A stretch of DNA of 17,624 nt from Dysgonamonadaceae bacterium (lineage in GTDB: Bacteria; Bacteroidota; Bacteroidia; Bacteroidales; Azobacteroidaceae). Positions 1 through 8,597 of the stretch are shown in pieces (position 1 is the stretch's first letter; each line of letters opens with the position of its first letter). The position numbers and the translations under genes were made by a program. The notes under the pieces were generated by a model. The model was not told the origin of the DNA, made no database searches, and worked only from the letters and a program-made list of their open reading frames with translations. The stretch covers positions 1 to 17,624 of the forward strand of contig JAISKG010000102.1 of assembly GCA_031261015.1 (NCBI GenBank), read 5' to 3'.

Positions 1-31
1 GCGGGAGATTGCGGGTCAAGCCCGCAATGAC
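1..31. repeat. Partial copy of the GC-rich REP-like element, cut by the window edge
   Basis: Positions 7-31 are identical over 25 bases to 4232-4256, the right half of the full element between rplJ and rplL. The core is an 8-bp inverted repeat, ATTGCGGG (8-15) and CCCGCAAT (21-28), around a TCAAG loop, followed by GAC. The sequence to its left is outside the window, so I cannot tell whether the other half is present. It ends 14 nt before tRNA-Gly. It is non-coding and has no evident promoter role. Confidence 0.8.
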
Positions 32-45
32 GAGAGCGAAAAACC

Positions 46-118
46 GCGGAAGTAGCTCAGTTGATAGAGCATTAGCCTTCCAAGCTGAGGGTCGCGGGTT
101 TGAGTCCCGTCTTCCGCT
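46..118 (+). tRNA. tRNA-Gly (anticodon TCC)
   Basis: A full cloverleaf can be drawn. The acceptor stem GCGGAAG (46-52) pairs perfectly with CTTCCGC (111-117), with discriminator T118. The D stem is GCTC/GAGC (55-58 and 67-70). The anticodon stem TTAGC/GCTGA encloses the loop CTTCCAA, giving anticodon TCC (glycine, GGA and GGG codons). The T stem is GCGGG/CCCGT with one G-T wobble. CCA is not fully encoded; TCA follows the acceptor. The D loop has GA where GG (G18 G19) is usual, and the T loop has T at the place of C56, an apparently compensated change described in the findings. It is the first gene of the visible block, 5 nt before tRNA-Thr. Confidence 0.95.
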
Positions 119-123
119 CATTG

Positions 124-195
<72 letters not shown>

Positions 196-203
196 CAAAA
201 AAA

Positions 204-263
204 TTGAAAATGGAAAGTGGAAAATTGAAAATGAATTTTCAACTTTCAATTCTCAATTTTCGA
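204..263. repeat. AT-rich long inverted repeat, copy 1 (tRNA-Thr to tuf)
   Basis: Arms 204-232 and 235-263 pair around a 2-nt loop (GA). Of 29 paired positions, 4 are mismatches and 2 are G-T wobbles. The arms are built from TTGAAAAT-like words, as in the copies at 1495-1568 and 8598-8659. It starts 8 nt after tRNA-Thr and ends 43 nt before the tuf start. It lacks the GACAACTT loop of the other two copies. No U tract follows, so it does not look like a standard intrinsic terminator. Confidence 0.8.
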
Positions 264-306
264 CTTAGAAGATAACATTCATTAAAAAATAAAGATCTAT
301 TAAATT

Positions 307-1494
307 ATGGCAAAAGAAAAGTTTAACCGGTCGAAACCCCACGTTAACATCGGTACAATTGGTCACGTTGACCACGGTAAAACTACATTAACCGCTGCTA
401 TTACAACCGTATTAGCAAAAAAAGGTCTTTCGGAAGTTCGTTCGTTCGATTCGATTGACAACGCACCGGAAGAAAAAGAAAGAGGTATTACCATTAATAC
501 CGCTCACGTAGAATATGAAACTGCAAACCGTCACTACGCTCACGTTGACTGTCCGGGTCACGCCGACTATGTGAAAAACATGGTTACGGGTGCCGCTCAA
601 ATGGACGGCGCTATCATCGTAGTAGCTGCAACCGACGGTCCGATGCCTCAAACTCGCGAACACATCCTTTTGGCTCGTCAGGTAAACGTGCCGAAATTGG
701 TTGTTTTCATGAATAAAGTGGACATCGTTGACGATCCCGAAATGTTGGAACTGGTAGAAATGGAAATGCGTGAATTGCTTTCGTTCTACGAATTTGATGG
801 CGACAATACTCCGGTTATTCAAGGTTCTGCTTTGGGCGGATTGAACGGAGTTGCCGAATGGGAAGATAAAATTATGGAGTTGATGGATGCTGTGGATACT
901 TGGATTCCGCTGCCTCCGCGCGATGTGGATAAACCTTTCTTGATGCCTGTCGAAGACGTATTCTCGATCACCGGTCGCGGTACCGTTGCTACGGGTCGTA
1001 TCGAAACCGGTATCATCAAATCCGGCGAAGAAGTTCAGATCATCGGTTTGGGTGCGGAAGGTAAAAAATCGGTTGTTACCGGAGTTGAAATGTTCCGCAA
1101 GATTTTGGACGAAGGTCAAGCCGGCGATAACGTAGGTTTGTTGCTTCGCGGTATCGACAAAGACGAAGTAAAACGCGGTATGGTTATTACTCACCCGAAC
1201 AAGGTGAAACCTTACACTACTTTCAAAGCTTCGATTTATGTATTGAAGAAAGAAGAAGGTGGCCGTCATACGCCGTTCCACAACAAATATCGTCCGCAAT
1301 TCTATATCCGTACCTTGGACGTAACAGGTGAAATCACTTTACCGGAAGGAACCGAAATGGTAATGCCGGGTGATAACTTGGAAATTAAAGTGGATTTGAT
1401 TTATCCGGTAGCTTGTTCCGAAGGTTTGCGTTTTGCTATCCGCGAAGGCGGTCGCACCGTTGGATCGGGTCAGATAACTGAAATCATAGAATAA
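307..1494 (+). CDS. tuf: Elongation factor Tu
   Basis: EF-Tu is the GTPase that delivers aminoacyl-tRNA to the ribosomal A site in the cytoplasm. The 395-residue product is of normal length. The G domain has the P-loop GHVDHGKT at residues 19-26, a switch region with [12 protein letters not shown], the DCPGHADY motif and the guanine-specificity motif NKVD, followed by the two beta-barrel domains (for example [12 protein letters not shown] in domain 2 and GGRHTPF in domain 3). The ATG start gives the usual [20 protein letters not shown] beginning. It lies between tRNA-Thr upstream and tRNA-Trp downstream, a common bacterial arrangement that links supply of tRNAs and EF-Tu. A hairpin repeat abuts its stop codon. 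No disrupted residue was seen. Confidence 0.98.
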   Translation: MAKEKFNRSKPHVNIGTIGHVDHGKTTLTAAITTVLAKKGLSEVRSFDSIDNAPEEKERGITINTAHVEYETANRHYAHVDCPGHADYVKNMVTGAAQMDGAIIVVAATDGPMPQTREHILLARQVNVPKLVVFMNKVDIVDDPEMLELVEMEMRELLSFYEFDGDNTPVIQGSALGGLNGVAEWEDKIMELMDAVDTWIPLPPRDVDKPFLMPVEDVFSITGRGTVATGRIETGIIKSGEEVQIIGLGAEGKKSVVTGVEMFRKILDEGQAGDNVGLLLRGIDKDEVKRGMVITHPNKVKPYTTFKASIYVLKKEEGGRHTPFHNKYRPQFYIRTLDVTGEITLPEGTEMVMPGDNLEIKVDLIYPVACSEGLRFAIREGGRTVGSGQITEIIE

Positions 1495-1568
1495 AATTAA
1501 AAATTGAAAGTTGAAAATTGAAAACGACAACTTAATAGTTTTCAATTTTCAATTCTCAACTTTCAATT
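1495..1568. repeat. AT-rich long inverted repeat, copy 2 (tuf to tRNA-Trp)
   Basis: Arms 1495-1525 and 1538-1568 pair with a 12-nt loop. The inner 15 bp (1511-1525 with 1538-1552) are perfect, and the whole 31-position stem has 3 mismatches and 1 wobble. The loop contains GACAACTT (1526-1533), which also occurs in the loop region of the rpoB-rpoC copy. The stem starts at the base after the tuf stop codon and ends 4 nt before tRNA-Trp, so it fills the spacer. It may shield the 3' end of the tuf message or guide processing; this is inference. Confidence 0.88.
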
Positions 1569-1572
1569 AAAC

Positions 1573-1645
1573 ACGGGTTTAGCTCAGTTGGTAGAGCGAC
1601 GGTCTCCAAAACCGTAGGTCGAGAGTTCGAGCCTTTCAACCCGTG
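1573..1645 (+). tRNA. tRNA-Trp (anticodon CCA)
   Basis: The acceptor ACGGGTT (1573-1579) pairs perfectly with AACCCGT (1638-1644), and the discriminator is G1645, as expected for bacterial tRNA-Trp. The D stem is GCTC/GAGC with loop AGTTGGTA. The anticodon stem ACGGT/ACCGT encloses CTCCAAA, giving anticodon CCA (tryptophan). The T arm is GAGAG/CTTTC with loop TTCGAGC. It lies between tuf and secE, a placement seen in many bacteria, and is presumably released from the common transcript. Confidence 0.96.
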
Positions 1646-1663
1646 CAATAAATACACATCCCA

Positions 1664-1876
1664 ATGAAAAAAAACTTTTTTCAAAAGATTAACGATTATT
1701 TCAAAGAATCGTATAACGAACTTGTACATAAGGTTTCTTGGCCTACTGTTCAAGAATTGTCAAGTAGCACGGTTATCGTCATGACCGCTTCCTTACTCAT
1801 GGCCGCCGTGATATTTCTGATCGACTTGTGTTTTGAAAGCGCTGTTACATTCTTTTGCGATAAAATTTTCAGTTAA
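1664..1876 (+). CDS. secE: Protein translocase subunit SecE
   Basis: SecE is the small essential membrane subunit that clamps SecY in the SecYEG protein-export channel. The 70-residue product has an amphipathic N-terminal helix (about residues 5-20), the family signature VSWPT at 24-28, and one hydrophobic segment at about 36-58, matching the single-span SecE form of most bacteria rather than the three-span form of E. coli. The ATG is 18 nt after tRNA-Trp. It is followed 5 nt later by nusG, the usual partner, so the two are probably translated from one message. Identification rests on the motif, the size and the neighbours. Confidence 0.95.
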   Translation: MKKNFFQKINDYFKESYNELVHKVSWPTVQELSSSTVIVMTASLLMAAVIFLIDLCFESAVTFFCDKIFS

Positions 1877-1881
1877 GCATT

Positions 1882-2421
1882 ATGTCTGAAATTGAAAAAA
1901 AATTTTATGTTCTGCGCGCCGTCAACGGCAAGGAGAATAAAGTAAAAGAATATCTCGAAGCTGAAATTCGGAATAATAATTTGCAGGATTATATCACGCA
2001 AGTCATTATTCCCACCGAAAAAGTAGTTCAACAACGTAACGGAAAGAGAGTAATGAAAGAAAAGGCTTATCTTCCCGGGTATATCATTATTGAAGCTGTC
2101 TTAGTTGGTGAAGTCGTCCATTTCTTGAAAAACGTCAATTATATCATCGGATTCCTCGGAGGAAACGAACCTGTTCCCTTGCGGTCGTCGGAAGTAAAAC
2201 GAATACTCGGTACGGTCGATGCCTTGCAGGAACAGAGCGAAGAATACGACATCCGGTTTATGATTGGCGAAACCGTGAAAGTAAATTTTGGTCCGTTCGC
2301 CGGCTTCCATGGCGAAATCGAAGAAATCGATTCGGACAAAAAGAAACTGAAGGTGATGGTTAAGATTTTCGGTCGCAAGACTCCCCTTGAATTAGGGTAT
2401 ATGCAAGTGGAAAAAGAATAG
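1882..2421 (+). CDS. nusG: Transcription termination/antitermination factor NusG
   Basis: NusG binds RNA polymerase through its N-terminal NGN domain and modulates elongation, pausing and Rho-dependent termination; its KOW domain also contacts ribosomal S10 or Rho. The 179-residue protein begins FYVLRAVNGKENKVKEYLE, typical of the NGN fold (about residues 7-110), with YLPGYI where many NusGs have FPGYV. The C-terminal KOW segment contains GETVKVNFGPFAGFHGEIEE (about 128-147). Length is normal. It follows secE by 5 nt and precedes rplK by 69 nt, the standard secE-nusG-rplK order. Confidence 0.97.
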   Translation: MSEIEKKFYVLRAVNGKENKVKEYLEAEIRNNNLQDYITQVIIPTEKVVQQRNGKRVMKEKAYLPGYIIIEAVLVGEVVHFLKNVNYIIGFLGGNEPVPLRSSEVKRILGTVDALQEQSEEYDIRFMIGETVKVNFGPFAGFHGEIEEIDSDKKKLKVMVKIFGRKTPLELGYMQVEKE

Positions 2422-2490
2422 TACGAACGGGTTACGCTTTTCGTCGTTTTTTGTTATAGGATGTTTTATACAAACTAAATTTTATTAACA

Positions 2491-2934
2491 ATGGCTAAAG
2501 AGATTGCTGGACAGCTAAAATTACAGATTAAAGGAGGAGCAGCAAACCCTTCTCCCCCCGTCGGACCTGCTTTAGGTTCCAAGGGTATCAATATAATGGA
2601 GTTTTGCAAGCAATTTAATGCCAGAACCCAAGACAAGGCGGGTAAGGTATTACCTGTTGTAATTACTTACTACGCCGACAAGTCGTTTGATTTTGTCGTA
2701 AAAAATCCGCCGGTAGCGATCCAATTATTGGAAGCTTCCAAACTGAAAAGCGGATCGGCTGAGCCTAATCGCAAAAAGGTTGCTGAAGTTACCTGGGATC
2801 AGGTAAAGGCAATCGCTGAAGATAAAATGGGCGACTTAAACTGTTTCACGCTCGAATCTGCACTCAAAATGGTGGCAGGAACGGCGAGAAGTATGGGTAT
2901 AACTGTAAAAGGGGCATTTCCCGGTAATAATTAA
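2491..2934 (+). CDS. rplK: 50S ribosomal protein L11
   Basis: L11 binds the GTPase-associated centre of 23S rRNA at the base of the ribosomal stalk. The 147-residue protein has the proline-rich N-terminal segment with [14 protein letters not shown] (residues 22-35), which in the family lies near the thiostrepton-binding site, and the C-terminal RNA-binding domain ending in [10 protein letters not shown]. The ATG gives the usual [16 protein letters not shown] beginning. It lies 17 nt before rplA, matching the conserved L11-L1 pair. In many bacteria L1 represses this pair by binding its message; I could not identify that target site in the 69-nt leader. Confidence 0.98.
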   Translation: MAKEIAGQLKLQIKGGAANPSPPVGPALGSKGINIMEFCKQFNARTQDKAGKVLPVVITYYADKSFDFVVKNPPVAIQLLEASKLKSGSAEPNRKKVAEVTWDQVKAIAEDKMGDLNCFTLESALKMVAGTARSMGITVKGAFPGNN

Positions 2935-2951
2935 AAAACTTCAATAGAGAA

Positions 2952-3650
2952 ATGAGTAAACTTACAAAAAAACAAAAGTTGGCTTTAAGCAAAGTTGAAG
3001 CAGGGAAATCATACACATTGAAAGCTGCGTCGGCTCTGGTTAAGGAAATTTCCTTGACTAAATTCGATGCTTCGGTGGACATTGACGTCCGCCTCGGTGT
3101 TGACCCCCGTAAAGCTAACCAAATGGTGAGAGGCGTGGTTTCATTGCCTCATGGAACAGGTAAGCAAGTTAGGGTTCTCGTATTATGTAATCCCGATCAG
3201 GAAGCTGCCGCGAAAGAAGCAGGCGCCGACTATGTGGGACTGGACGAATATATCGAAAAGATCAAAGGAGGTTGGACAGATATCGACGTGATCATCACTC
3301 AACCAGCTATCATGGGTAAAATCGGAGCTTTAGGTAGAGTGTTAGGTCCGCGCGGCTTGATGCCGAACCCGAAAAGCGGTACGGTGACCAATGACGTAGC
3401 GACTGCCGTGAAAGAAGTAAAACAAGGTAAAATCGACTTCAAAGTGGATAAAGCCGGAATTGTACATACTTCCATCGGTAAAGCGTCGTTTGCTCCCGAT
3501 CAGATTCGTGAAAACGCCAAGGAATTTGTGGCTACGCTCAACAAGTTGAAACCGACAGCTGCAAAGGGTACATACATTAAGAGTATTTATCTTTCGAGTA
3601 CAATGAGTCCGGGTATTAAAATCGACCCCAAATCAGTGGATGAAAATTAA
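2952..3650 (+). CDS. rplA: 50S ribosomal protein L1
   Basis: L1 forms the mobile L1 stalk of the large subunit, which assists release of deacylated tRNA from the E site, and in studied bacteria it is also a translational repressor of its operon. The 232-residue product carries the family core with [15 protein letters not shown] (about residues 137-151) and the C-terminal [15 protein letters not shown] segment. The length is standard. It sits 17 nt after rplK and 12 nt before rplJ, so there is no room for a separate L10 leader of the E. coli type between rplA and rplJ. Confidence 0.98.
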   Translation: MSKLTKKQKLALSKVEAGKSYTLKAASALVKEISLTKFDASVDIDVRLGVDPRKANQMVRGVVSLPHGTGKQVRVLVLCNPDQEAAAKEAGADYVGLDEYIEKIKGGWTDIDVIITQPAIMGKIGALGRVLGPRGLMPNPKSGTVTNDVATAVKEVKQGKIDFKVDKAGIVHTSIGKASFAPDQIRENAKEFVATLNKLKPTAAKGTYIKSIYLSSTMSPGIKIDPKSVDEN

Positions 3651-3662
3651 AATGATTGAATT

Positions 3663-4181
3663 ATGAGAAAGGAAGATAAAGCTGCTGTTATTCAACAGAT
3701 TACTGCTACCATAGGTCAATACACTCACTTTTATCTGACGGATATTGCCACATTGAATGCGGCAAAAACCAGCAATTTGAGAAGAGAGTGCAGTAAACAG
3801 GAAATTAAATTAGTTGTTGTAAAAAACACCTTATTTAAGAAAGCATTAGAACAAATCGAAGGCGATTATTCCGCATTGGATCCCGCATTGAAAGGAAATA
3901 CGGCCGTTATGTTTTCAAATAACGCCAATTCTCCCGCCAAATTAATCAAGTCATTTGCCAAAGGGACGGACATTCCGAAACTGAAAGCCGCTTACGTTCA
4001 AGAAGGATTCTACATTGGAGCCGAAAACTTGGAAATGCTTATTGCTATCAAGAGTAAAAATGAACTTATCGGCGATGTTATTGCTTTGTTGCAATCGCCC
4101 GCCAAGAATGTTATTTCTGCTCTTCAATCGGGTGGGCAAACCATCCACGGAGTTTTGAAAACTCTGGCTGAGAGAGGTTAA
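3663..4181 (+). CDS. rplJ: 50S ribosomal protein L10
   Basis: L10 anchors the L7/L12 dimers to the ribosome and forms the stalk base with L11. The 172-residue protein has the N-terminal rRNA-binding domain (about residues 1-130; for example LRRECSKQEIKLVVVKNTLF) and a C-terminal helical tail (after about 140) that in the family binds L7/L12 dimers. The start is ATG, 12 nt after rplA. The next gene, rplL, begins 120 nt downstream, an unusually roomy gap that holds the REP-like double hairpin. Confidence 0.97.
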   Translation: MRKEDKAAVIQQITATIGQYTHFYLTDIATLNAAKTSNLRRECSKQEIKLVVVKNTLFKKALEQIEGDYSALDPALKGNTAVMFSNNANSPAKLIKSFAKGTDIPKLKAAYVQEGFYIGAENLEMLIAIKSKNELIGDVIALLQSPAKNVISALQSGGQTIHGVLKTLAERG

Positions 4182-4189
4182 TAATTTCT

Positions 4190-4256
4190 GTCATGGCGGA
4201 CCTGATCCGCCATCCCCCGAAATTTGCAGGGGATTGCGGGTCAAGCCCGCAATGAC
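4190..4256. repeat. GC-rich REP-like double-hairpin element between rplJ and rplL
   Basis: The element is two 28-nt units in inverted orientation (4190-4217 and 4229-4256) separated by 11 nt. The left unit matches the reverse complement of the right at 23 of 28 positions. Each unit also folds by itself: ATGGCGGA/TCCGCCAT (4193-4200 with 4206-4213) and ATTGCGGG/CCCGCAAT (4233-4240 with 4246-4253). The outer GTCAT/ATGAC and inner CCCC/GGGG can pair across the whole. Bases 4232-4256 recur exactly at 7-31. No ORF and no T run follows. It starts 8 nt after the rplJ stop codon. Confidence 0.88.
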
Positions 4257-4301
4257 AAACGAGAACAAATTTTATAAACAAACAATTAAAATTATAAAAC
4301 A

Positions 4302-4679
4302 ATGGCAGATTTAAAAGCTTTTGCTGAACAATTAGTAAACTTAACAGTAAAGGAAGTCAACGAATTAGCTGAGATTCTTAAATCAGAATATGGTATCGAA
4401 CCTGCTGCTGCAGCTGTTGCTGTTGCCGCCGGTCCTGCTGCCGGTCCTGCTGAAGCAGTGGAAGAAAAAACTTCTTTCGATGTTATCTTGAAGGGCGCAG
4501 GCGCCAACAAATTGGCTATCGTTAAATTAGTGAAAGAATTAACGGGCCTTGGCTTGAAAGAAGCCAAAGATATCGTTGACAGCGCACCCTCTCCTCTCAA
4601 GGAAGGCGTAGCTAAAGACGAAGCTGAAGCGTTGAAGAAATCTTTAGAAGAAGCAGGAGCAGAAGTTGAACTTAAATAA
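4302..4679 (+). CDS. rplL: 50S ribosomal protein L7/L12
   Basis: L7/L12 is the multi-copy acidic stalk protein that recruits and activates translational GTPases. The 125-residue protein has the N-terminal dimerisation and L10-binding domain (about residues 1-33), an alanine-, glycine- and proline-rich flexible hinge (about 34-52), and the C-terminal factor-binding domain with [20 protein letters not shown] and the helix [20 protein letters not shown]. Length and composition are normal. The ribosome needs several copies per L10, so the structured 120-nt spacer upstream and the hairpin downstream are placed where expression could be set separately from L10 and from RNA polymerase; that role is inference. 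Confidence 0.98.
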   Translation: MADLKAFAEQLVNLTVKEVNELAEILKSEYGIEPAAAAVAVAAGPAAGPAEAVEEKTSFDVILKGAGANKLAIVKLVKELTGLGLKEAKDIVDSAPSPLKEGVAKDEAEALKKSLEEAGAEVELK

Positions 4680-4701
4680 CTGTTCCTATAATTAGGCTTT
4701 T

Positions 4702-4738
4702 GGTTAAGAACCTTCTTCGGAAGGCTCTTAACCTTTTT
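4702..4738 (+). terminator. Intrinsic terminator or attenuator between rplL and rpoB
   Basis: GGTTAAGA (4702-4709) pairs with TCTTAACC (4726-4733), and CCTTC (4711-4715) with GAAGG (4720-4724), around a TTCG tetraloop and one A-C internal mismatch (4710/4725). Five Ts follow (4734-4738). It starts 22 nt after rplL and ends 38 nt before rpoB. No Bacteroidetes -7 element (TAnnTTTG) was found between it and rpoB, so it is more likely a partial attenuator with read-through than a full stop. E. coli has an attenuator at the same place. Confidence 0.85.
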
Positions 4739-4776
4739 GTGTTATCATAATAATAAGTTCCCAAATTCCGCAATAA

Positions 4777-7700
4777 ATGGCTTTATCTAATAATAATCAA
4801 AGAATTAATTTCGCTTCCATTAAAAATCCGTACATGTATCCGGATTTTCTCGAAGTGCAACTGAAGTCGTTTCAAGACTTCCTCCAATTGGATACACCTC
4901 CCGAAAAGAGAAAAAATGAGGGATTGTTTAAGGTGTTCGCCGAAAATTTTCCGATCGCAGATACCCGGAATAATTTCGTTCTCGAGTTTTTAGATTATTA
5001 TATCGACCCACCGCGCTACATGATAGAAGAATGTATAGAGCGGGGATTGACGTATAGTGTTCCTCTGAAAGCTAAACTGAAGCTGTATTGTACCGACCCC
5101 GATCACGAAGACTTCGATACGGTGGTTCAAGATGTGTATTTGGGGCCAATTCCTTATATGACCGAACGGGGAACGTTTGTCATTAATGGCGCCGAACGCG
5201 TAGTGGTTTCGCAATTGCACCGCTCGCCGGGCGTTTTTTTCGGACAAAGCATCCATTCCAACGGAACTAAATTGTATTCGGCGCGGATCATTCCTTTCAA
5301 AGGTTCGTGGATCGAATTTGCTACCGATATCAACAGCGTGATGTACGCTTATATCGATCGCAAAAAGAAATTGCCGGTGACGACTCTTTTGCGCGCTATC
5401 GGTTTTGAAAGTGATAAAGATATTTTGGAGATATTCAATCTTGCCGAAGAAATCAAGGTGAATAAAACCAACCTCACCAAGTCGATCGGTCGTAAATTGG
5501 CTGCTCGCGTACTGAAATCGTGGGTAGAAGATTTCGTCGATGAAGATACCGGCGAAGTAGTTTCCATCGAACGAAACGAAGTGTTGATCGACCGTGAAGT
5601 GGTGCTTGAACAACAACATATTGCCGAGATTTTGGATTCGGGCGTGCAAACCGTTTTGTTGCACCGCGAAGATCAAAATCTTTCCGACTACGTGATTATT
5701 TACAATACCTTGCAGAAAGACCCCAGCAACTCGGAACGCGACGCTGTAGTTTATATCTACCGGCAGTTGCGGAATGCCGATCCTGCCGACGACGCCAGCG
5801 CAAGGGAAGTGATTCAAAACTTATTTTTCTCGGATAAACGCTATGATTTGGGCGAAGTTGGTCGCTACCGGATCAATAAAAAATTGAACCTTTCGACAGG
5901 CATGGACGTGAAAGTGCTGACCAAAGAAGATATTATCGAGATTATCAAGTATTTGATCGAATTGACTAATTCAAAAGCCAATGTGGACGACATCGACCAT
6001 TTGAGTAACCGTCGTGTCCGTACCGTTGGCGAGCAATTATACAACCAGTTCGGGATCGGATTGGCGCGTATGGCGCGCACCATCCGCGAACGTATGAATG
6101 TGCGCGATACTGAAGTATGTACGCCACTTGATTTGATCAATGCGAAAACTATTTCGTCGGTCGTCAATTCGTTCTTCGGGACGAATGCGCTGTCGCAATT
6201 TATGGATCAAACCAATCCGTTGGCCGAGATCACGCACAAACGCCGTCTGTCGGCCTTAGGCCCCGGCGGTTTGTCGCGCGAACGCGCCGGTTTTGAAGTG
6301 CGCGACGTGCATTATACGCACTACGGACGTTTGTGTCCGATTGAAACGCCGGAAGGACCTAATATCGGTTTGATTTCCTCGTTGTGCGTTTATGCCAAAA
6401 TTGATGATTTAGGATTTATTGAAACTCCTTATCGTAAAGTACATAACAAAACGGTGGAATTAGGCGAAGAAGGAATTGTTTTTATGACGGCCGAAGAGGA
6501 AGAAGGCAAAATCATTGCCCAAGGAAATGCTCCTTTGAACGATGACGGCTCTTTCATCCGCAACCGTGTGAAATCTCGTCAAGATGCAGATTATCCTGTA
6601 GTTGCTCCGGAAGAAGTCGAATTGATGGACGTTTCGCCCACACAAATCGCTTCGATTGCCGCTTCCTTGATTCCATTCTTGGAACACGACGATGCCAACC
6701 GCGCATTGATGGGATCGAACATGATGCGGCAAGCCGTGCCTCTGTTGCGCCCCGAATCGCCGATTGTCGGTACCGGAATCGAAGGTCAGTTGATCCAGGA
6801 TTCTCGTACTCAGATTATTGCGGAAAGTTCCGGTACAGTTGTTTTTGTTGATTCTACACGGATTGATGTTGATTACGACCGCACGGAAGATGAAAATTTT
6901 ATCAGCTTCGATTCGTCGGTTAAATCATATTCGATTCCTAAATTCCGGAAAACCAACCAGAACACGACGGTCGATCTGCATCCGATCATCAGCAAGGGCG
7001 ATCGCGTAACGAAAGGTCAGATGCTGACCGAAGGTTATTCGACGGAAAAAGGTGAATTGGCTTTGGGTAAAAACCTGAAAGTCGCTTTCATGCCTTGGAA
7101 AGGTTACAATTTTGAGGATGCTATTGTGATTAGCGAACGCGTGGTGCGGGAAGATATTTTCACTTCTGTCCACGTAGATGAATATGTTTTGGAAGTGCGC
7201 GAAACCAAACGCGGAGTGGAAGAATTAACGTCTGATATTCCGAATGTTAGTGAAGATGCTACCAAAGATTTGGACGAAAACGGAATCATCCGCATCGGTG
7301 CTCGCGTAGAACCGGGCGATATTCTGATTGGTAAAATTACGCCGAAAGGCGAATCTGACCCTTCGCCGGAAGAAAAATTATTGCGCGCCATCTTCGGTGA
7401 AAAAGCCGGCGACGTGAAAGACGCTTCCTTGAAAGCTTCGCCTTCGTTGCGCGGCGTGGTCATCGGCCACAACTTGTTCTCCAAAGCGGCGAAGAAAAAG
7501 AAAACCCGCTTGAGTGATAAAGCGCGGCTTCCGCAATTGGATGATGAGTTCGATAAGAAAATAAGCGACTTGAAAGAAATACTTATCGACAAACTTTTAA
7601 CGCTGACCGAAGGAAAAGTTTCGCAAGGCGTAAAAGATTTCATGAATGTGGAAGTAGTTCCGAAAGGAGCCAAATTCACTATCGAAGCGCTTAATAAAAT

Positions 7701-8589
7701 TGATTATAGTGCGGTGCAAGTCAGCAAATGGACGGTCGATCCGGGAAAAAATGTACTGATTCGCGACGTGATCGTCAATTATCTGAAGAAATACAAAGAA
7801 CTGGATGCCGAATTAAAACGAAAAAAATTCGACTATACAATTGGCGATGAGCTGCCTACGGGAATTGTTCAAATGGCGAAAGTATATATTGCTAAAAAAC
7901 GCAAATTGCAGGTCGGCGACAAGATGGCCGGCCGTCACGGAAACAAAGGTATCGTTTCGCGGATCGTGCGCGACGAAGATATGCCTTTCTTGGACGACGG
8001 TACGATTGTCGATATTGTATTGAATCCGTTGGGTGTGCCCTCGCGTATGAACTTGGGACAGATCTTTGAAACGGTGTTGGGTTGGGCTGGTAAAAACTTG
8101 GGCGTGAAATTCGCGACCCCAATTTTCGACGGCGCTTCTTTAGACGATTTGAACGAATGGACAGATAAAGCCGGCGTTCCGCGTGCAGGAAAAACTTACC
8201 TGTACGACGGTGGAACCGGCGAACGCTTCGACCAACCGGCAACAGTAGGCGTGATCTACATGTTGAAACTCGGTCACATGGTCGATGACAAAATGCACGC
8301 TCGTTCGATCGGCCCGTACTCCTTGATTACGCAACAGCCTTTGGGCGGTAAAGCGCAATTCGGAGGACAGCGTTTCGGAGAAATGGAAGTTTGGGCTTTG
8401 GAAGCTTTCGGCGCATCGTTTATTCTGCAAGAGATACTTACGATCAAATCGGATGATGTACTCGGACGTGCAAAGGCTTACGAAGCCATTGTGAAAGGCG
8501 ACCCGATGCCGGTGCCGGGCATTCCCGAATCGTTGAATGTATTGTTGCACGAAATGAAAGGTTTGGCTTTGAATATCACATTAGAATAA
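4777..8589 (+). CDS. rpoB: DNA-directed RNA polymerase subunit beta
   Basis: RpoB forms one pincer of RNA polymerase and part of its active centre. The 1270-residue protein is complete. Visible landmarks are the rifampicin-pocket cluster around [19 protein letters not shown] (residues 472-490), with Q474, D477, H487 and S492 at the positions of E. coli Q513, D516, H526 and S531; NFED with E780 and D781 near the catalytic centre; and [12 protein letters not shown] with K1049 and K1057, equivalent to the active-site lysines K1065 and K1073. The C-terminal region ends with the conserved [15 protein letters not shown] segment. The main rifampicin-resistance positions carry the sensitive residues. 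It follows the rplL attenuator and precedes rpoC by 87 nt. Confidence 0.99.
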   Translation: MALSNNNQRINFASIKNPYMYPDFLEVQLKSFQDFLQLDTPPEKRKNEGLFKVFAENFPIADTRNNFVLEFLDYYIDPPRYMIEECIERGLTYSVPLKAKLKLYCTDPDHEDFDTVVQDVYLGPIPYMTERGTFVINGAERVVVSQLHRSPGVFFGQSIHSNGTKLYSARIIPFKGSWIEFATDINSVMYAYIDRKKKLPVTTLLRAIGFESDKDILEIFNLAEEIKVNKTNLTKSIGRKLAARVLKSWVEDFVDEDTGEVVSIERNEVLIDREVVLEQQHIAEILDSGVQTVLLHREDQNLSDYVIIYNTLQKDPSNSERDAVVYIYRQLRNADPADDASAREVIQNLFFSDKRYDLGEVGRYRINKKLNLSTGMDVKVLTKEDIIEIIKYLIELTNSKANVDDIDHLSNRRVRTVGEQLYNQFGIGLARMARTIRERMNVRDTEVCTPLDLINAKTISSVVNSFFGTNALSQFMDQTNPLAEITHKRRLSALGPGGLSRERAGFEVRDVHYTHYGRLCPIETPEGPNIGLISSLCVYAKIDDLGFIETPYRKVHNKTVELGEEGIVFMTAEEEEGKIIAQGNAPLNDDGSFIRNRVKSRQDADYPVVAPEEVELMDVSPTQIASIAASLIPFLEHDDANRALMGSNMMRQAVPLLRPESPIVGTGIEGQLIQDSRTQIIAESSGTVVFVDSTRIDVDYDRTEDENFISFDSSVKSYSIPKFRKTNQNTTVDLHPIISKGDRVTKGQMLTEGYSTEKGELALGKNLKVAFMPWKGYNFEDAIVISERVVREDIFTSVHVDEYVLEVRETKRGVEELTSDIPNVSEDATKDLDENGIIRIGARVEPGDILIGKITPKGESDPSPEEKLLRAIFGEKAGDVKDASLKASPSLRGVVIGHNLFSKAAKKKKTRLSDKARLPQLDDEFDKKISDLKEILIDKLLTLTEGKVSQGVKDFMNVEVVPKGAKFTIEALNKIDYSAVQVSKWTVDPGKNVLIRDVIVNYLKKYKELDAELKRKKFDYTIGDELPTGIVQMAKVYIAKKRKLQVGDKMAGRHGNKGIVSRIVRDEDMPFLDDGTIVDIVLNPLGVPSRMNLGQIFETVLGWAGKNLGVKFATPIFDGASLDDLNEWTDKAGVPRAGKTYLYDGGTGERFDQPATVGVIYMLKLGHMVDDKMHARSIGPYSLITQQPLGGKAQFGGQRFGEMEVWALEAFGASFILQEILTIKSDDVLGRAKAYEAIVKGDPMPVPGIPESLNVLLHEMKGLALNITLE

Positions 8590-8597
8590 TTAATAAA

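Noticed and set aside
412..1299. Long minus-strand open frame opposite tuf
   Set aside because: It is the antisense shadow of a strongly codon-biased gene, with a composition rich in His, Phe, Asn and Arg and no recognisable domain.
2423..2454. Possible terminator between nusG and rplK
   Set aside because: ACGAACG with CGTCGT followed by six Ts looks suggestive, but the stem is only about 6 bp with a bulge and a 12-nt loop, too weak to call.
4739..4776. Promoter for rpoB
   Set aside because: No TAnnTTTG element or paired TTTG at a suitable distance is present in the 38 nt between the hairpin and the ATG.
4990..5817. 275-codon minus-strand open frame inside rpoB, and similar ones inside rpoC such as 10474-11292
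   Set aside because: These lie wholly within highly conserved genes and have no family features; they are shadows of the coding strand.
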